A stretch of 64,000 nucleotides of DNA from Thioalkalivibrio paradoxus. GTDB lineage: Bacteria > Pseudomonadota > Gammaproteobacteria > Ectothiorhodospirales > Ectothiorhodospiraceae. The notes beneath the pieces were generated by a model that was not told the origin of the DNA, searched no databases, and was given only the letters and a program-made list of their open reading frames with translations. The position numbers were made by a program, and so were the translations under genes. How positions within the stretch are numbered: position 1 is the stretch's first letter; the number at the start of each line of letters is the position of its first letter. Below are positions 1 to 7,370 of this stretch, piece by piece. The DNA lies in NCBI GenBank assembly GCA_011390565.1, contig JAABSC010000007.1:48654-112653 (forward strand), written 5' to 3'.

Positions 1-1
1 G

Positions 2-1894
2 GAAGAGGGACATACGCTTTCCGGCCAATCCGTCACCGGGACCATGGTGGAGCGCACGAAGAAGGTGACCGGCAACGAGCCCGGCTCCTGCCGGGAAATC
101 ACCGGAACCGAGTACATCGGTGCCGAACTGTTCGAGCGCCAGTGCACGACGCGTCCGGATCCGGCGCCGAGCAAGGTCGGTGTCAGCACCACGACCCGCG
201 AACACAAGGTCTCCGGGACCGAGGTCGGTCGATCCAAGCGCGTCACCGGCGATGAATTGGGCGCCTGCCGCGGAATCACGGGTACGGAATACCTCGCCGT
301 CGAACGCTACGAGGAATTCTGTGAAACCACGCCGGCACCCGCACCGGCGAAAGTCGGGGTCGCGTCCACACCGAAGGGAAAACCGGTTACCGGTACCCAG
401 GTCGGCCACTCCCCGCGCGTTACCGGAGACGAGCCTGGCTCCGCTCGGTCCGTGACCGGAACCGGCTATACCCTTCCTGCCAAAGCGGATCCTGCGCCCG
501 AGAAGGTTGCAGTGACGCGCACCGGTCAGGGCCGAACCGTAACCGGCACGAACGTGGGTCACAGCGAACGCGTCACCGGCGATGAGCCCGGCGCCTGCCG
601 TGGCATCACCGGGACCGAATACCTCGCCGCCGATGCATTCCAGGCGCAGTGCGACACAGCCCCTCCGGCAACACCGCACAAGGTCAGCGTGATGCTTTCA
701 CACGGACAGCAACCGGTCTCGGGCACCGAGGTTGGCCGTTCCGGCAAGGTGACCGGGGACGAGCCGGGTTCCTGTCGCGAGATCTCCGGAACGCAGTACT
801 ACACGGCGTCGGATTTCGCCGATCTGTGCAATGCCACGGGGCCGCGCAAGGTGGGGTCGATGCAGACCCTGGCCGGACGCTCCGTGACCGGCACCGAGGT
901 CAGCCACAACCCAAAAATGACCGGTGACGACAAGGGGGGGTGCAAGCCCGTCACCGGTACGGATTATGTCAGCGTGGAACAGCTCAAACCTGTCTGCGCC
1001 GACAGCACCCCTGTGTCCGCCGTGGAGAAGGTCTCGGTGGACAAGACCTGGCGCGGTCAGGCCATTACCGGAAGCCCTGTCGGCCGCGGTCCGAAAGTGA
1101 CCGGCGACGAGTCCGGCGGATGTGCCCCGATCAGCGGAACACCCTACATCGGTCGCAGCCAGTATGGGGAGTTCTGCGAAACCCCTTCAGTGAGTGCCCA
1201 GGAAGCGCTTATTCCCTCCAGCGCCCTCATTTCCGCGACCGCCGTCACCGGCGATCGTCCGGGTGCCGGCGGTTCGGTAATGACCGGTGATGGACGCGGG
1301 GCCTGTGAACCCGTCAGTGGAACCCCGTATGTCGGAGCCGACAACATGGTCTCGCAGTGCATGACCAGCGGTCGCTTCGTGTCACGGGCTCAATCCTGGG
1401 ATGAACCCGCGCGTCCGCCCGCGCCGGCCGACTTCAGCATTCAGTCACCGGCACGGGTGGCCCGAGACCGGCATGGGGACGAAATTACTGGCTCGATCTA
1501 CAGCAACGAGCGCATCACCGGCCCCGTGAACAAGGCCACCGGCCTGATCACCGGGACGCCGGAATTCCGTCATCGCGATGCCCAGAGCCAGCAGGTCGAG
1601 CAGGAAGACCTGGCTGCGGCCGCCCGACGCCTCACGGGCGAAGGCAGCCAGGCCGGCACCCGCATCACCGGCGATGCCTGGGATTCCTCGAGCCGCGTCA
1701 CCGGCACCGAAGGCACGTCCAGCCTGGCCCGCAACATGTCCATGCGCGGCCAACCGCGCGGCGAAGGCGCGAGTGCGCGCCGGTTCCGCGAGGTGGTCGA
1801 ACACCCCCCTGCCCCGGAAAGCCGCATTACGGGCTCCGCCGGGAATTACGGCAAGGGCGCGATGGTGACGCTCTCCGGCGGCGCGCGCGGCTGA
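2..1894 (+). CDS. csoS2: Carboxysome scaffold protein CsoS2, C-terminal 630 residues (5' end outside window)
   Basis: CsoS2 is the intrinsically disordered scaffold of alpha-carboxysomes that links Rubisco to the shell. The reading frame is open from base 2, so the first in-window ATG (44) is internal and the gene starts upstream. What is visible is the middle region, with about six modules built on V/I-T-G-T, V-T-G-D-E-P-G and I-T-G-T-E-Y motifs, most carrying a C-R pair and a terminal Cys. The C-terminal region follows (from about 1060) with further TGD/TGT motifs and a basic tail. The module at about 375-480 lacks both cysteines. The N-terminal Rubisco-binding repeats are missing from the window. 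An in-frame slippery heptamer at 910-916 with a stem behind it may give a short CsoS2A form. The stop lies 10 bases before csoSCA. Confidence 0.96.
   Translation, partial: EEGHTLSGQSVTGTMVERTKKVTGNEPGSCREITGTEYIGAELFERQCTTRPDPAPSKVGVSTTTREHKVSGTEVGRSKRVTGDELGACRGITGTEYLAVERYEEFCETTPAPAPAKVGVASTPKGKPVTGTQVGHSPRVTGDEPGSARSVTGTGYTLPAKADPAPEKVAVTRTGQGRTVTGTNVGHSERVTGDEPGACRGITGTEYLAADAFQAQCDTAPPATPHKVSVMLSHGQQPVSGTEVGRSGKVTGDEPGSCREISGTQYYTASDFADLCNATGPRKVGSMQTLAGRSVTGTEVSHNPKMTGDDKGGCKPVTGTDYVSVEQLKPVCADSTPVSAVEKVSVDKTWRGQAITGSPVGRGPKVTGDESGGCAPISGTPYIGRSQYGEFCETPSVSAQEALIPSSALISATAVTGDRPGAGGSVMTGDGRGACEPVSGTPYVGADNMVSQCMTSGRFVSRAQSWDEPARPPAPADFSIQSPARVARDRHGDEITGSIYSNERITGPVNKATGLITGTPEFRHRDAQSQQVEQEDLAAAARRLTGEGSQAGTRITGDAWDSSSRVTGTEGTSSLARNMSMRGQPRGEGASARRFREVVEHPPAPESRITGSAGNYGKGAMVTLSGGARG
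910..958 (+). promoter_or_regulatory. Predicted -1 ribosomal frameshift signal in csoS2
   Basis: The heptamer C CCA AAA (910-916) sits in the zero frame of csoS2 and fits the X XXY YYZ slippery rule. It is followed after three bases by a perfect 10-bp inverted repeat (920-929 with 949-958, 19-base loop). A slip to -1 reads CCC AAA AAT GAC CGG and then TGA at 925-927, giving a protein without the C-terminal region. Programmed frameshifting producing CsoS2A and CsoS2B is known in Halothiobacillus neapolitanus. The spacer is shorter than usual, and part of the stem arises because TGD and VTGT codons are complementary. Confidence 0.6.
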
Positions 1895-1904
1895 GGACGA
1901 ACGG

Positions 1905-3416
1905 GTGAATACGCGCAAACGGCTGGCAGCGATGCGGAAGGCCGGGGTCCTGCCTGAACAGGCAGCGACTCCGCCCAACCCCGCATGCGTGATCGTTGCC
2001 GACCAGCGTTGCGAGCATGCACTCGTCGACCGCGAACTCAATCGCCGTCTCTACGATTACGAGGAACGCGTGCGGGGCCGCTTCACGGCGATCCTGGACA
2101 CCCTCAAGACCCTGTCCGACTGCCGGCACAAGCTGGACTTCGTCGAGAAGGCGCAGCAGATCGCGCTGGATCGCCTCGGCTACGAATTGCCGCGGCATCT
2201 GCTCGACGACGCGTGGGTATCAGGGCTGAACATCCGTGCACTGCACGCCTGGTGCACCTTCCAGAGTTTCAAGAACACCGTTGACCAGGCGCATGTCGAC
2301 CAGAAGCCGCTGTGCGAGCGATCCCTTCTGGACGAGGGCTTCGTCCTGTCCTGCGGCTATCACACCCTCGACATCAGCCCCTGCGCCGACGGCCGACTGC
2401 AGGGCCTTGTCCCCTTCGTGTTCCGCATGGCGCCAAACGACGCCGTTTACGTCAAGGCCTACGCGGGCGCGCTGTTTGACATCGAAGCCGACGTCGTCGA
2501 CTGGACCCACCGGGAACTGAATCGCCTGACCGGCGGGATTTCCGGCGGCGAAGACGCGAACTATCTGAAGATCGCCGTCTACCACTTCAGCACGTCCAAC
2601 CCGAACCACGAAGGCTGTGCCGCGCATGGCAGCAATGATCGTCTGGCCATGGAGAGCGCGCTCGAGCGGCTGCATGAACTCCGTGCCGCGATCGAGAACA
2701 CCTTCGGGCTCGGTGCCGCGCCGGAAACGCTGTTGATCGGTGTCGACACGGACATCGACGCCATCCGGGTACACCTGCCCGACGGCAACGGAGACATCAG
2801 TCCGCACCGCTATGTCGAGAGCTTCCGGATCTACCAGGAGACGCTCGCGATGAACGCCGCGGATGCCCGTGCCCACATCGACCGCTCAGTGGCGGAAGCG
2901 GAGCGCGCCGAGGGCTGGGCACGTGGCTCCGGTGACATCGCGCCGGGCATGCGCCGGTTCATCCTGCACCTGCTCGAAGCCAACCTCTCGCAGATCGAGT
3001 ACGTGATCCAGCACCACGCCGGCCGCTACCAGGTGATCGGACACAACGAACGCTTCATCTGTGTCGGTGAGGCAATGACCGAGCTGCAACTGCGCAACAA
3101 GTTCTATTTCGCCCACCTGGATACGGTCGAGGAAGGCGCGAATGACATGGACGTGGGTATCCGGATCTTCACCGGGCTGAACATTCGACATGGCCTCGGT
3201 GTGCCGGTCCTGATCCACTTTCACTACTCGTCGCACGTGCCCGGCGCTCGTGAGCGCGCAATTCTGCGCTGCCGACGGGTCAAGGCCGCAGTCGAAGCGC
3301 GGTACAGCCAGCTGCACGAGAATCAGCAGCTGTTCTGCCAGATGGCGATCAGCGACCTGCACGGAAGCGAGCGCTGCACCTTCGTGGAAGATGAAGTCGA
3401 TAGGGTTGGGCATTGA
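1905..3416 (+). CDS. csoSCA: Carboxysome shell carbonic anhydrase CsoSCA
   Basis: This is the lumenal carbonic anhydrase (beta-class, formerly csoS3) that turns bicarbonate into CO2 next to Rubisco. It has 503 residues from a GTG start, with GAGGA just upstream overlapping the csoS2 stop. The zinc and catalytic set is intact: C160-x-D162-x-R164 (CADGR), H227 and C238. The spacing of 11 between His and the second Cys matches the known enzyme. The N-terminal roughly 35 residues are basic and low complexity, as in the Rubisco-binding tail of the H. neapolitanus protein. The C-terminal half is the degenerate second CA-like domain. It lies between csoS2 and csoS4A, the standard order. Confidence 0.97.
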   Translation: MNTRKRLAAMRKAGVLPEQAATPPNPACVIVADQRCEHALVDRELNRRLYDYEERVRGRFTAILDTLKTLSDCRHKLDFVEKAQQIALDRLGYELPRHLLDDAWVSGLNIRALHAWCTFQSFKNTVDQAHVDQKPLCERSLLDEGFVLSCGYHTLDISPCADGRLQGLVPFVFRMAPNDAVYVKAYAGALFDIEADVVDWTHRELNRLTGGISGGEDANYLKIAVYHFSTSNPNHEGCAAHGSNDRLAMESALERLHELRAAIENTFGLGAAPETLLIGVDTDIDAIRVHLPDGNGDISPHRYVESFRIYQETLAMNAADARAHIDRSVAEAERAEGWARGSGDIAPGMRRFILHLLEANLSQIEYVIQHHAGRYQVIGHNERFICVGEAMTELQLRNKFYFAHLDTVEEGANDMDVGIRIFTGLNIRHGLGVPVLIHFHYSSHVPGARERAILRCRRVKAAVEARYSQLHENQQLFCQMAISDLHGSERCTFVEDEVDRVGH

Positions 3417-3442
3417 ATGAATGGCTTTAGCGAGACGGCACG

Positions 3443-3700
3443 ATGAAGATCATGCGGGTTGAGAAGACGCTGGTTTCGACCAATCGCATCGACGGCTTTG
3501 GTCATCGGCCGCTGCTGGTCGTGCAGGAAAAGGAGGGTGGAACACGCAGCGTGGCGGTCGATGCGGTCGGTTGCATCCCGGGCGACTGGGTGATCTGCGT
3601 CGGTTCTTCAGCGGCACGCGAGGCCGCGGGCAGCAAGGAGTTCCCGTCCGATCTGACCATCGTGGGCATCATCGATCACTGGACCGGAGAGAGCGCCTGA
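3443..3700 (+). CDS. csoS4A: Carboxysome pentameric vertex protein CsoS4A
   Basis: This 85-residue protein of the BMC-P (EutN/CcmL) family forms pentamers that cap the icosahedral vertices of the shell. It opens with MKIMRVEKTLVSTNRI and ends in the family motif DLTIVGIIDHW. The pore-region segment is GDWVICVGSSAAR. The stop codon shares one base with the ATG of csoS4B, so the two are translationally coupled. It is preceded by csoSCA with a 26-base gap. Confidence 0.96.
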   Translation: MKIMRVEKTLVSTNRIDGFGHRPLLVVQEKEGGTRSVAVDAVGCIPGDWVICVGSSAAREAAGSKEFPSDLTIVGIIDHWTGESA

Positions 3701-3945
3701 TGGAGATCATGCGCGTGCTGGACGATCTGGTCTGCACCCGACGGGTACCGGGCCTGCAGATGTCGTCGCTGCGCGTGCTGGAGAACCAGAGTGGTGGCGT
3801 ATTCGTGGCGACTGACCCGGTCGGTGTCCCGCCCGGCAAATGGGTGTTCACGGCGAGTGGCAGTGCCGCCCGATGGGCCATGCCGGACAGCAGTTGCATG
3901 ACCGATCTGACCATCTGCGGAATCATCGACCACTGGGAAGAGTGA
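3700..3945 (+). CDS. csoS4B: Carboxysome pentameric vertex protein CsoS4B
   Basis: This is the second BMC-P vertex protein, 81 residues, starting MEIMRVLDDLVCTRRV and ending DLTICGIIDHWEE. The start is the ATG overlapping the csoS4A stop (TGATG). A longer upstream extension in the same frame reads through csoS4A out of frame and is not real. It is paralogous to csoS4A. Having two pentamer genes is normal for alpha-carboxysome operons. Confidence 0.95.
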   Translation: MEIMRVLDDLVCTRRVPGLQMSSLRVLENQSGGVFVATDPVGVPPGKWVFTASGSAARWAMPDSSCMTDLTICGIIDHWEE

Positions 3946-4084
3946 CGGCAAAAAGGTTGGATGCGGCGAATTCAGGATATGGGATCGATGAGTAGACAGG
4001 TTTTTGGAGTGCGGTTCATCCGGTAGTTGAGTTGGGCAGTACGAATCGTTTTTTTAACGTTGTCTTTTTTCAAGGAGTAATGAA
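3946..4084 (+). promoter_or_regulatory. Leader upstream of the first csoS1
   Basis: This 139-base gap is the largest inside the carboxysome run. It is AT-richer than its surroundings, with a T7 run near 4050 and another T run just before the RBS. A strong AAGGAG sits at 4071-4076, eight bases before the csoS1 ATG. A separate promoter or a processing site would fit the need for very high shell-protein output, but no clear -35/-10 pair is visible. Confidence 0.4.
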
Positions 4085-4381
4085 ATGGCTGAGCGTATGG
4101 GTATTGCCCTGGGCATGATTGAAACCCGCGGTCTGGTTCCCGCGATCGAAGCGGCGGATGCCATGACCAAGGCGGCCGAAGTCCGTCTGATCGGCCGTCA
4201 GTTCGTTGGCGGCGGCTACGTCACCGTGCTGGTGCGTGGCGAAACGGGCGCGGTCAACGCGGCGGTCCGTGCGGGCGCCGATGCCTGCGAGCGTGTCGGT
4301 GACGGCCTCGTGGCTGCACACATCATCGCCCGCGTCCACAGCGAAGTGGAAGGCATCCTGCCCTCTGCTCCGTCCGCCTGA
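4085..4381 (+). CDS. csoS1: Major carboxysome shell hexamer CsoS1 (copy 1)
   Basis: This 98-residue single-domain BMC-H protein forms the hexameric tiles of the shell facets. After MAERMG it carries the BMC segment GIALGMIETRGLVPAIEAAD and continues through VGGGYVTVLVRGETGAV to the helix RVHSEVEGILP. A strong AAGGAG precedes the ATG. It is nearly identical at DNA level to the next gene (offset 345 bases) and differs mainly at the first five codons and at the C-terminus. It corresponds to CsoS1A or CsoS1C; the letter cannot be assigned safely. Confidence 0.96.
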   Translation: MAERMGIALGMIETRGLVPAIEAADAMTKAAEVRLIGRQFVGGGYVTVLVRGETGAVNAAVRAGADACERVGDGLVAAHIIARVHSEVEGILPSAPSA

Positions 4382-4715
4382 TTTCCAACCATCGCGCGAA
4401 GTTCGCGTTAATTTGAGGAGTTCATTGAAATGGCAAATGCGACTGGTATTGCCCTTGGCATGATTGAAACCCGTGGTCTGGTTCCCGCGATCGAAGCGGC
4501 GGATGCCATGACCAAGGCCGCCGAAGTCCGTCTGATCGGCCGTCAGTTCGTTGGCGGCGGCTACGTCACCGTGCTGGTGCGTGGCGAAACGGGCGCGGTC
4601 AACGCGGCGGTCCGTGCGGGCGCCGATGCCTGCGAACGTGTCGGTGACGGCCTCGTGGCGGCGCACATCATCGCCCGCGTCCACAGCGAAGTGGAAGGCA
4701 TCCTGCCCTCCAGCC
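4085..4715 (+). repeat. Tandem near-identical csoS1 duplication
   Basis: Bases about 4100-4365 repeat at about 4445-4710 (offset 345) with only scattered, mostly silent differences, such as CGC/CGT in the ETRG codons. The two leaders and the last 15 codons are different. The pattern points to duplication followed by homogenisation. Confidence 0.85.
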
Positions 4716-4768
4716 CGTCATCCGACGGCGGCGGTCGCGATGCCGAGCTGACGTCGACCCGTAGCTAG
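4430..4768 (+). CDS. csoS1: Major carboxysome shell hexamer CsoS1 (copy 2, extended C-terminus)
   Basis: This second BMC-H protein has 112 residues. From residue 6 to about residue 95 it is identical in amino acids to copy 1. It then carries an extra hydrophilic tail (SSDGGGRDAELTSTRS). A C-terminal extension is typical of CsoS1B, but the otherwise identical body suggests recent duplication or gene conversion. A GAGGAG site lies 12 bases before the ATG. The gap to copy 1 is 48 bases and holds a short CGCGAA/TTCGCG hairpin. Confidence 0.95.
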   Translation: MANATGIALGMIETRGLVPAIEAADAMTKAAEVRLIGRQFVGGGYVTVLVRGETGAVNAAVRAGADACERVGDGLVAAHIIARVHSEVEGILPSSPSSDGGGRDAELTSTRS

Positions 4769-4779
4769 GGGTCGGGCCG

Positions 4780-5217
4780 ATGAGCGCCGACCCACGGACT
4801 ATCGGCTGGCTGGCACGCGCGCTCACGCACGAAATGAGCGCCGTCCAGCAGTATCTCGCGCAGAGCGTGCTGGCACGCCTGTGGGGGGACGAAACCCTGG
4901 CCGCGCATCTGCGCGACGAGGCGGTCGAGGAACTGGGCCATGCCGAGCGGTTGATGGAACGCCTGATTCTGCTCGGGATCGCGCCTTCGGCCGGAAACGT
5001 GCCCCCGGCGCGACTCGGACGGACCGCGGACGACCTGCTGACCGCCGATCGCAAGCTCGAGGCGGATGCCGTTCGGCTCTACCGGGAGGCGCTCGCGCAC
5101 GCGGTCCGCATGCGGGACAGCGACTCGGCGTCCCTGTTCGAGAGCATTCTGGGTGATGAACTGGCCCATGTGCAGGAAATCGACCGTTTGATGACCCAAC
5201 GGAACGGCAATGGCTGA
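4780..5217 (+). CDS. Bacterioferritin-like di-iron protein of the carboxysome operon
   Basis: This 145-residue four-helix-bundle protein of the ferritin/bacterioferritin superfamily is commonly found just after csoS1 in alpha-carboxysome operons. Di-iron ligand candidates are present in order: E18 in THEMSAVQQY, an E-x-x-H in EAVEELGHAERL, and an E-x-x-H in ILGDELAHVQEI. It is somewhat shorter than true bacterioferritin (about 158). Its job in carboxysome biology is not settled; iron or redox handling is inferred. Its 3' end overlaps acRAF by 8 bases. Confidence 0.9.
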   Translation: MSADPRTIGWLARALTHEMSAVQQYLAQSVLARLWGDETLAAHLRDEAVEELGHAERLMERLILLGIAPSAGNVPPARLGRTADDLLTADRKLEADAVRLYREALAHAVRMRDSDSASLFESILGDELAHVQEIDRLMTQRNGNG

Positions 5218-5476
5218 TCGGCCCGAAGGGTGGGAAGCACGCGGCAAGCCGCCAACCCTGTTTCGGCGGTTCGAATTCACGCGGTACAGCGAAACGCGTG
5301 AATTCCTTGACGCATTGGCCGCCGTCACGGAAGAGACGGGCGTGCACCCGCAGAACATCAACTTCGGCACGACGTATGTGAACATCACGCTGGAGGCCGC
5401 GGAGGGAGAGGAACCGGGGGACGGCGAGTGGTCCCTGGCGACCCGCATCAACGCCCTGCTGCCTCCGGGGAACTGA
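5210..5476 (+). CDS. Alpha-carboxysome Rubisco assembly factor acRAF (pterin dehydratase-like)
   Basis: This 88-residue protein has the pterin-4a-carbinolamine dehydratase fold and belongs to the family shown to act as a Rubisco assembly chaperone (acRAF) in alpha-carboxysome operons. Visible features are the FRRFEFTRYSETREFL strand-helix start and the VHPQNINFGTTYVNITL segment, where real dehydratases have a His-rich active site. The reduced active site fits a non-enzymatic role. Its ATG at 5210 overlaps the preceding gene, and mcdA follows after one base. Confidence 0.9.
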   Translation: MADRPEGWEARGKPPTLFRRFEFTRYSETREFLDALAAVTEETGVHPQNINFGTTYVNITLEAAEGEEPGDGEWSLATRINALLPPGN

Positions 5477-5477
5477 A

Positions 5478-6113
5478 ATGTCGACCCACATCACCGCAGT
5501 GGTCAACCAGAAAGGTGGGGCGGGCAAAACCACCCTGGCGATGAACCTGGCGGCCGGGCTGTCCCAGCGCGGCGAAACCGTGGTGATCGACCTCGATCCC
5601 CAGGGTTCGTCCCGGCAATGGGCGGCGCTCGGCAGTGCGCCCTTCCCGGCCACGGTGAAGCAGATGATGGGCAAGTGGGATGCCCGTTCCCTGCACAAGA
5701 CTTTTCGGGCCTATCGCTACACGGTCCTCGACTGTCCTCCATCGCTGGACAGCCACGCGTCCCTGCAGGCCCTTCGTGCCTGCGACGTCGCGCTGATTCC
5801 GATCCTGCCCTCGCCGGTGGATCTCTGGGCCAGCCTGCGACTGCCCCAGGAAATCGAGGAAGCCCGAAAGGAGAACCCCAGGCTCAAGGCCTTTCTGGTC
5901 CTGAACCAGCTTGAACCCAGGAGCGCGTTGTCGGCATCGATGCGGGATGCGCTGACGGAATTCGACATTCCGGTGCTGCAAGCGGTCATGCGGCGCCGTG
6001 CCATCTACCGCGGGGCGGCGCTGGAAGGGGTCTCGGTATACCAACTGGGCGGCCGGGGAGCACCTGCGGCAGCCGAAATCGAAGCGGTGATCAACGAGGT
6101 GATCGGATCATGA
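5478..6113 (+). CDS. mcdA: ParA-family carboxysome positioning ATPase McdA
   Basis: This 211-residue ParA/MinD ATPase is predicted to bind the nucleoid and distribute carboxysomes together with McdB. It has the deviant Walker A VNQKGGAGKTT (with the signature lysine) near residues 9-19, DLDPQGSSRQW as switch I and VLDCPP as Walker B. It ends with an ATGA overlap with mcdB. Location inside the cso operon separates it from plasmid or chromosome ParA proteins. Confidence 0.94.
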   Translation: MSTHITAVVNQKGGAGKTTLAMNLAAGLSQRGETVVIDLDPQGSSRQWAALGSAPFPATVKQMMGKWDARSLHKTFRAYRYTVLDCPPSLDSHASLQALRACDVALIPILPSPVDLWASLRLPQEIEEARKENPRLKAFLVLNQLEPRSALSASMRDALTEFDIPVLQAVMRRRAIYRGAALEGVSVYQLGGRGAPAAAEIEAVINEVIGS

Positions 6114-6397
6114 CCAACATGAAGGAAAAACTCGCGGCCAGTGTCCGCGATGCGAAGGCCAACCAGGCACCGGGAGCCGCGGCTCCCGAGTCCATCCCGC
6201 CCGCCAAGCCGGTCGCGCGCGCGAAACCGTCTGCCACCAAGGCCAGCCCGGCGCCACGCAAACCGGCCGCAAGCGCCCGGAAAACGACCCCGGCGACCGC
6301 AAAGACGCGCAGGACGGCGGCGAAGAAGACCCCTCCGTCAGAAGGCGTTCCCGAGAGCGGTACCGCACTGTTCCCAGACCGTGTCTGGCCCGACTGA
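6110..6397 (+). CDS. mcdB: Carboxysome positioning adaptor McdB
   Basis: This 95-residue, low-complexity protein is rich in Ala, Pro and Lys and predicted disordered throughout. It ends in FPDRVWPD, and alpha-type McdB proteins carry a conserved C-terminal Trp in just this setting. It overlaps mcdA by four bases (ATGA). McdB links the carboxysome to the McdA gradient. Sequence alone outside this context would not identify it, so the call rests on neighbours, composition and the terminal Trp motif. Confidence 0.88.
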   Translation: MTNMKEKLAASVRDAKANQAPGAAAPESIPPAKPVARAKPSATKASPAPRKPAASARKTTPATAKTRRTAAKKTPPSEGVPESGTALFPDRVWPD

Positions 6398-6423
6398 TTA
6401 GCCAACCCAGCAGGTGATTTGCC

Positions 6424-7329
6424 ATGCCTAACGGACCCGTGATGCGTACCTACGGACCTCGCCGCACGTCCTATACCCCGCCGGCCGTGCAGCACGCGGC
6501 GGCGCGGCCGGCCAGTACCGGCGCAGCTTCCGACCTTCTCGCACCCTACCTGGTGAGCGAGGAGCCCTACTATCGTGCCGTCGCCGACGAAGTGGAGCTT
6601 TACGAGGCTGCCTACTCGGTCCGGATGCCGATGATGCTCAAAGGCCCCACTGGCTGCGGAAAGACGCGCTTCGTCGAACACATGGCCTGGCGACTCGGCA
6701 AGCCCCTGATCACGGTGGCCTGCAACGAAGACATGACCGCCTCCGATCTCGTTGGGCGCTATCTGCTGGATGCCAACGGAACCCGCTGGCAGGACGGCCC
6801 CCTCGCGGTTGCCGCCCGACACGGCGCGATCTGCTACCTGGACGAAGTCGTCGAGGCGCGACAGGACACCACCGTGGTGATCCACCCGCTGACCGACGCC
6901 CGGCGCGTGCTGCCGCTGGAAAAGAAGGGCGAACTGATCGAGGCCCATCCGGATTTTCAGATCGTCATTTCATACAACCCCGGCTACCAGTCGCTGATGA
7001 AGGATCTGAAACAATCGACGAAGCAGCGCTTCGGCGCGCTCGATTTCAACTATCCGGAACACGACATCGAGGCGGAAATCGTCGCCCACGAGTCCGGGGT
7101 CGGAATCGAAATCGCGAAGAACCTGGTGCACATCGGCGAGCGTGCACGCAACCTGAAGGGGCACGGCCTGGATGAAGGTCTCTCGACACGGATGCTGATC
7201 TACGCCGGTTCGCTGATTGCGAATGGCGTCGCGCCGCTGGCCGCCTGTCGAGTCACGCTGGTGCGCCCGATCACCGACGATCCCGACATGCGCGACGCGC
7301 TGGATTCGGCCGTAACGACCTACTTCTGA
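6424..7329 (+). CDS. cbbQ: AAA+ Rubisco activase subunit CbbQ
   Basis: This 301-residue MoxR-class AAA+ ATPase forms hexamers that remodel inhibited Rubisco together with CbbO. Walker A is GPTGCGKT (about residues 74-81) and the Walker B region is [11 protein letters not shown]. The sensor-region segment [20 protein letters not shown] is typical of the CbbQ/NorQ/GvpN family. A 35-40 residue N-terminal tail precedes the ATPase core. cbbO follows 41 bases later. Confidence 0.96.
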   Translation: MPNGPVMRTYGPRRTSYTPPAVQHAAARPASTGAASDLLAPYLVSEEPYYRAVADEVELYEAAYSVRMPMMLKGPTGCGKTRFVEHMAWRLGKPLITVACNEDMTASDLVGRYLLDANGTRWQDGPLAVAARHGAICYLDEVVEARQDTTVVIHPLTDARRVLPLEKKGELIEAHPDFQIVISYNPGYQSLMKDLKQSTKQRFGALDFNYPEHDIEAEIVAHESGVGIEIAKNLVHIGERARNLKGHGLDEGLSTRMLIYAGSLIANGVAPLAACRVTLVRPITDDPDMRDALDSAVTTYF

Positions 7330-7370
7330 GGTCATCGTGCGCCGCCTGTGGCGGCGCGCACACCAACGCC

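Noticed and set aside
44..1894. ATG at 44 as start of csoS2
   Set aside because: The frame is open to base 2 with more repeat sequence (SGQSVTGT) before it, so the gene enters from outside.
3571..3945. Longer csoS4B from 3571
   Set aside because: It runs out of frame through csoS4A; the ATG at 3700 overlaps the csoS4A stop and matches the family start.
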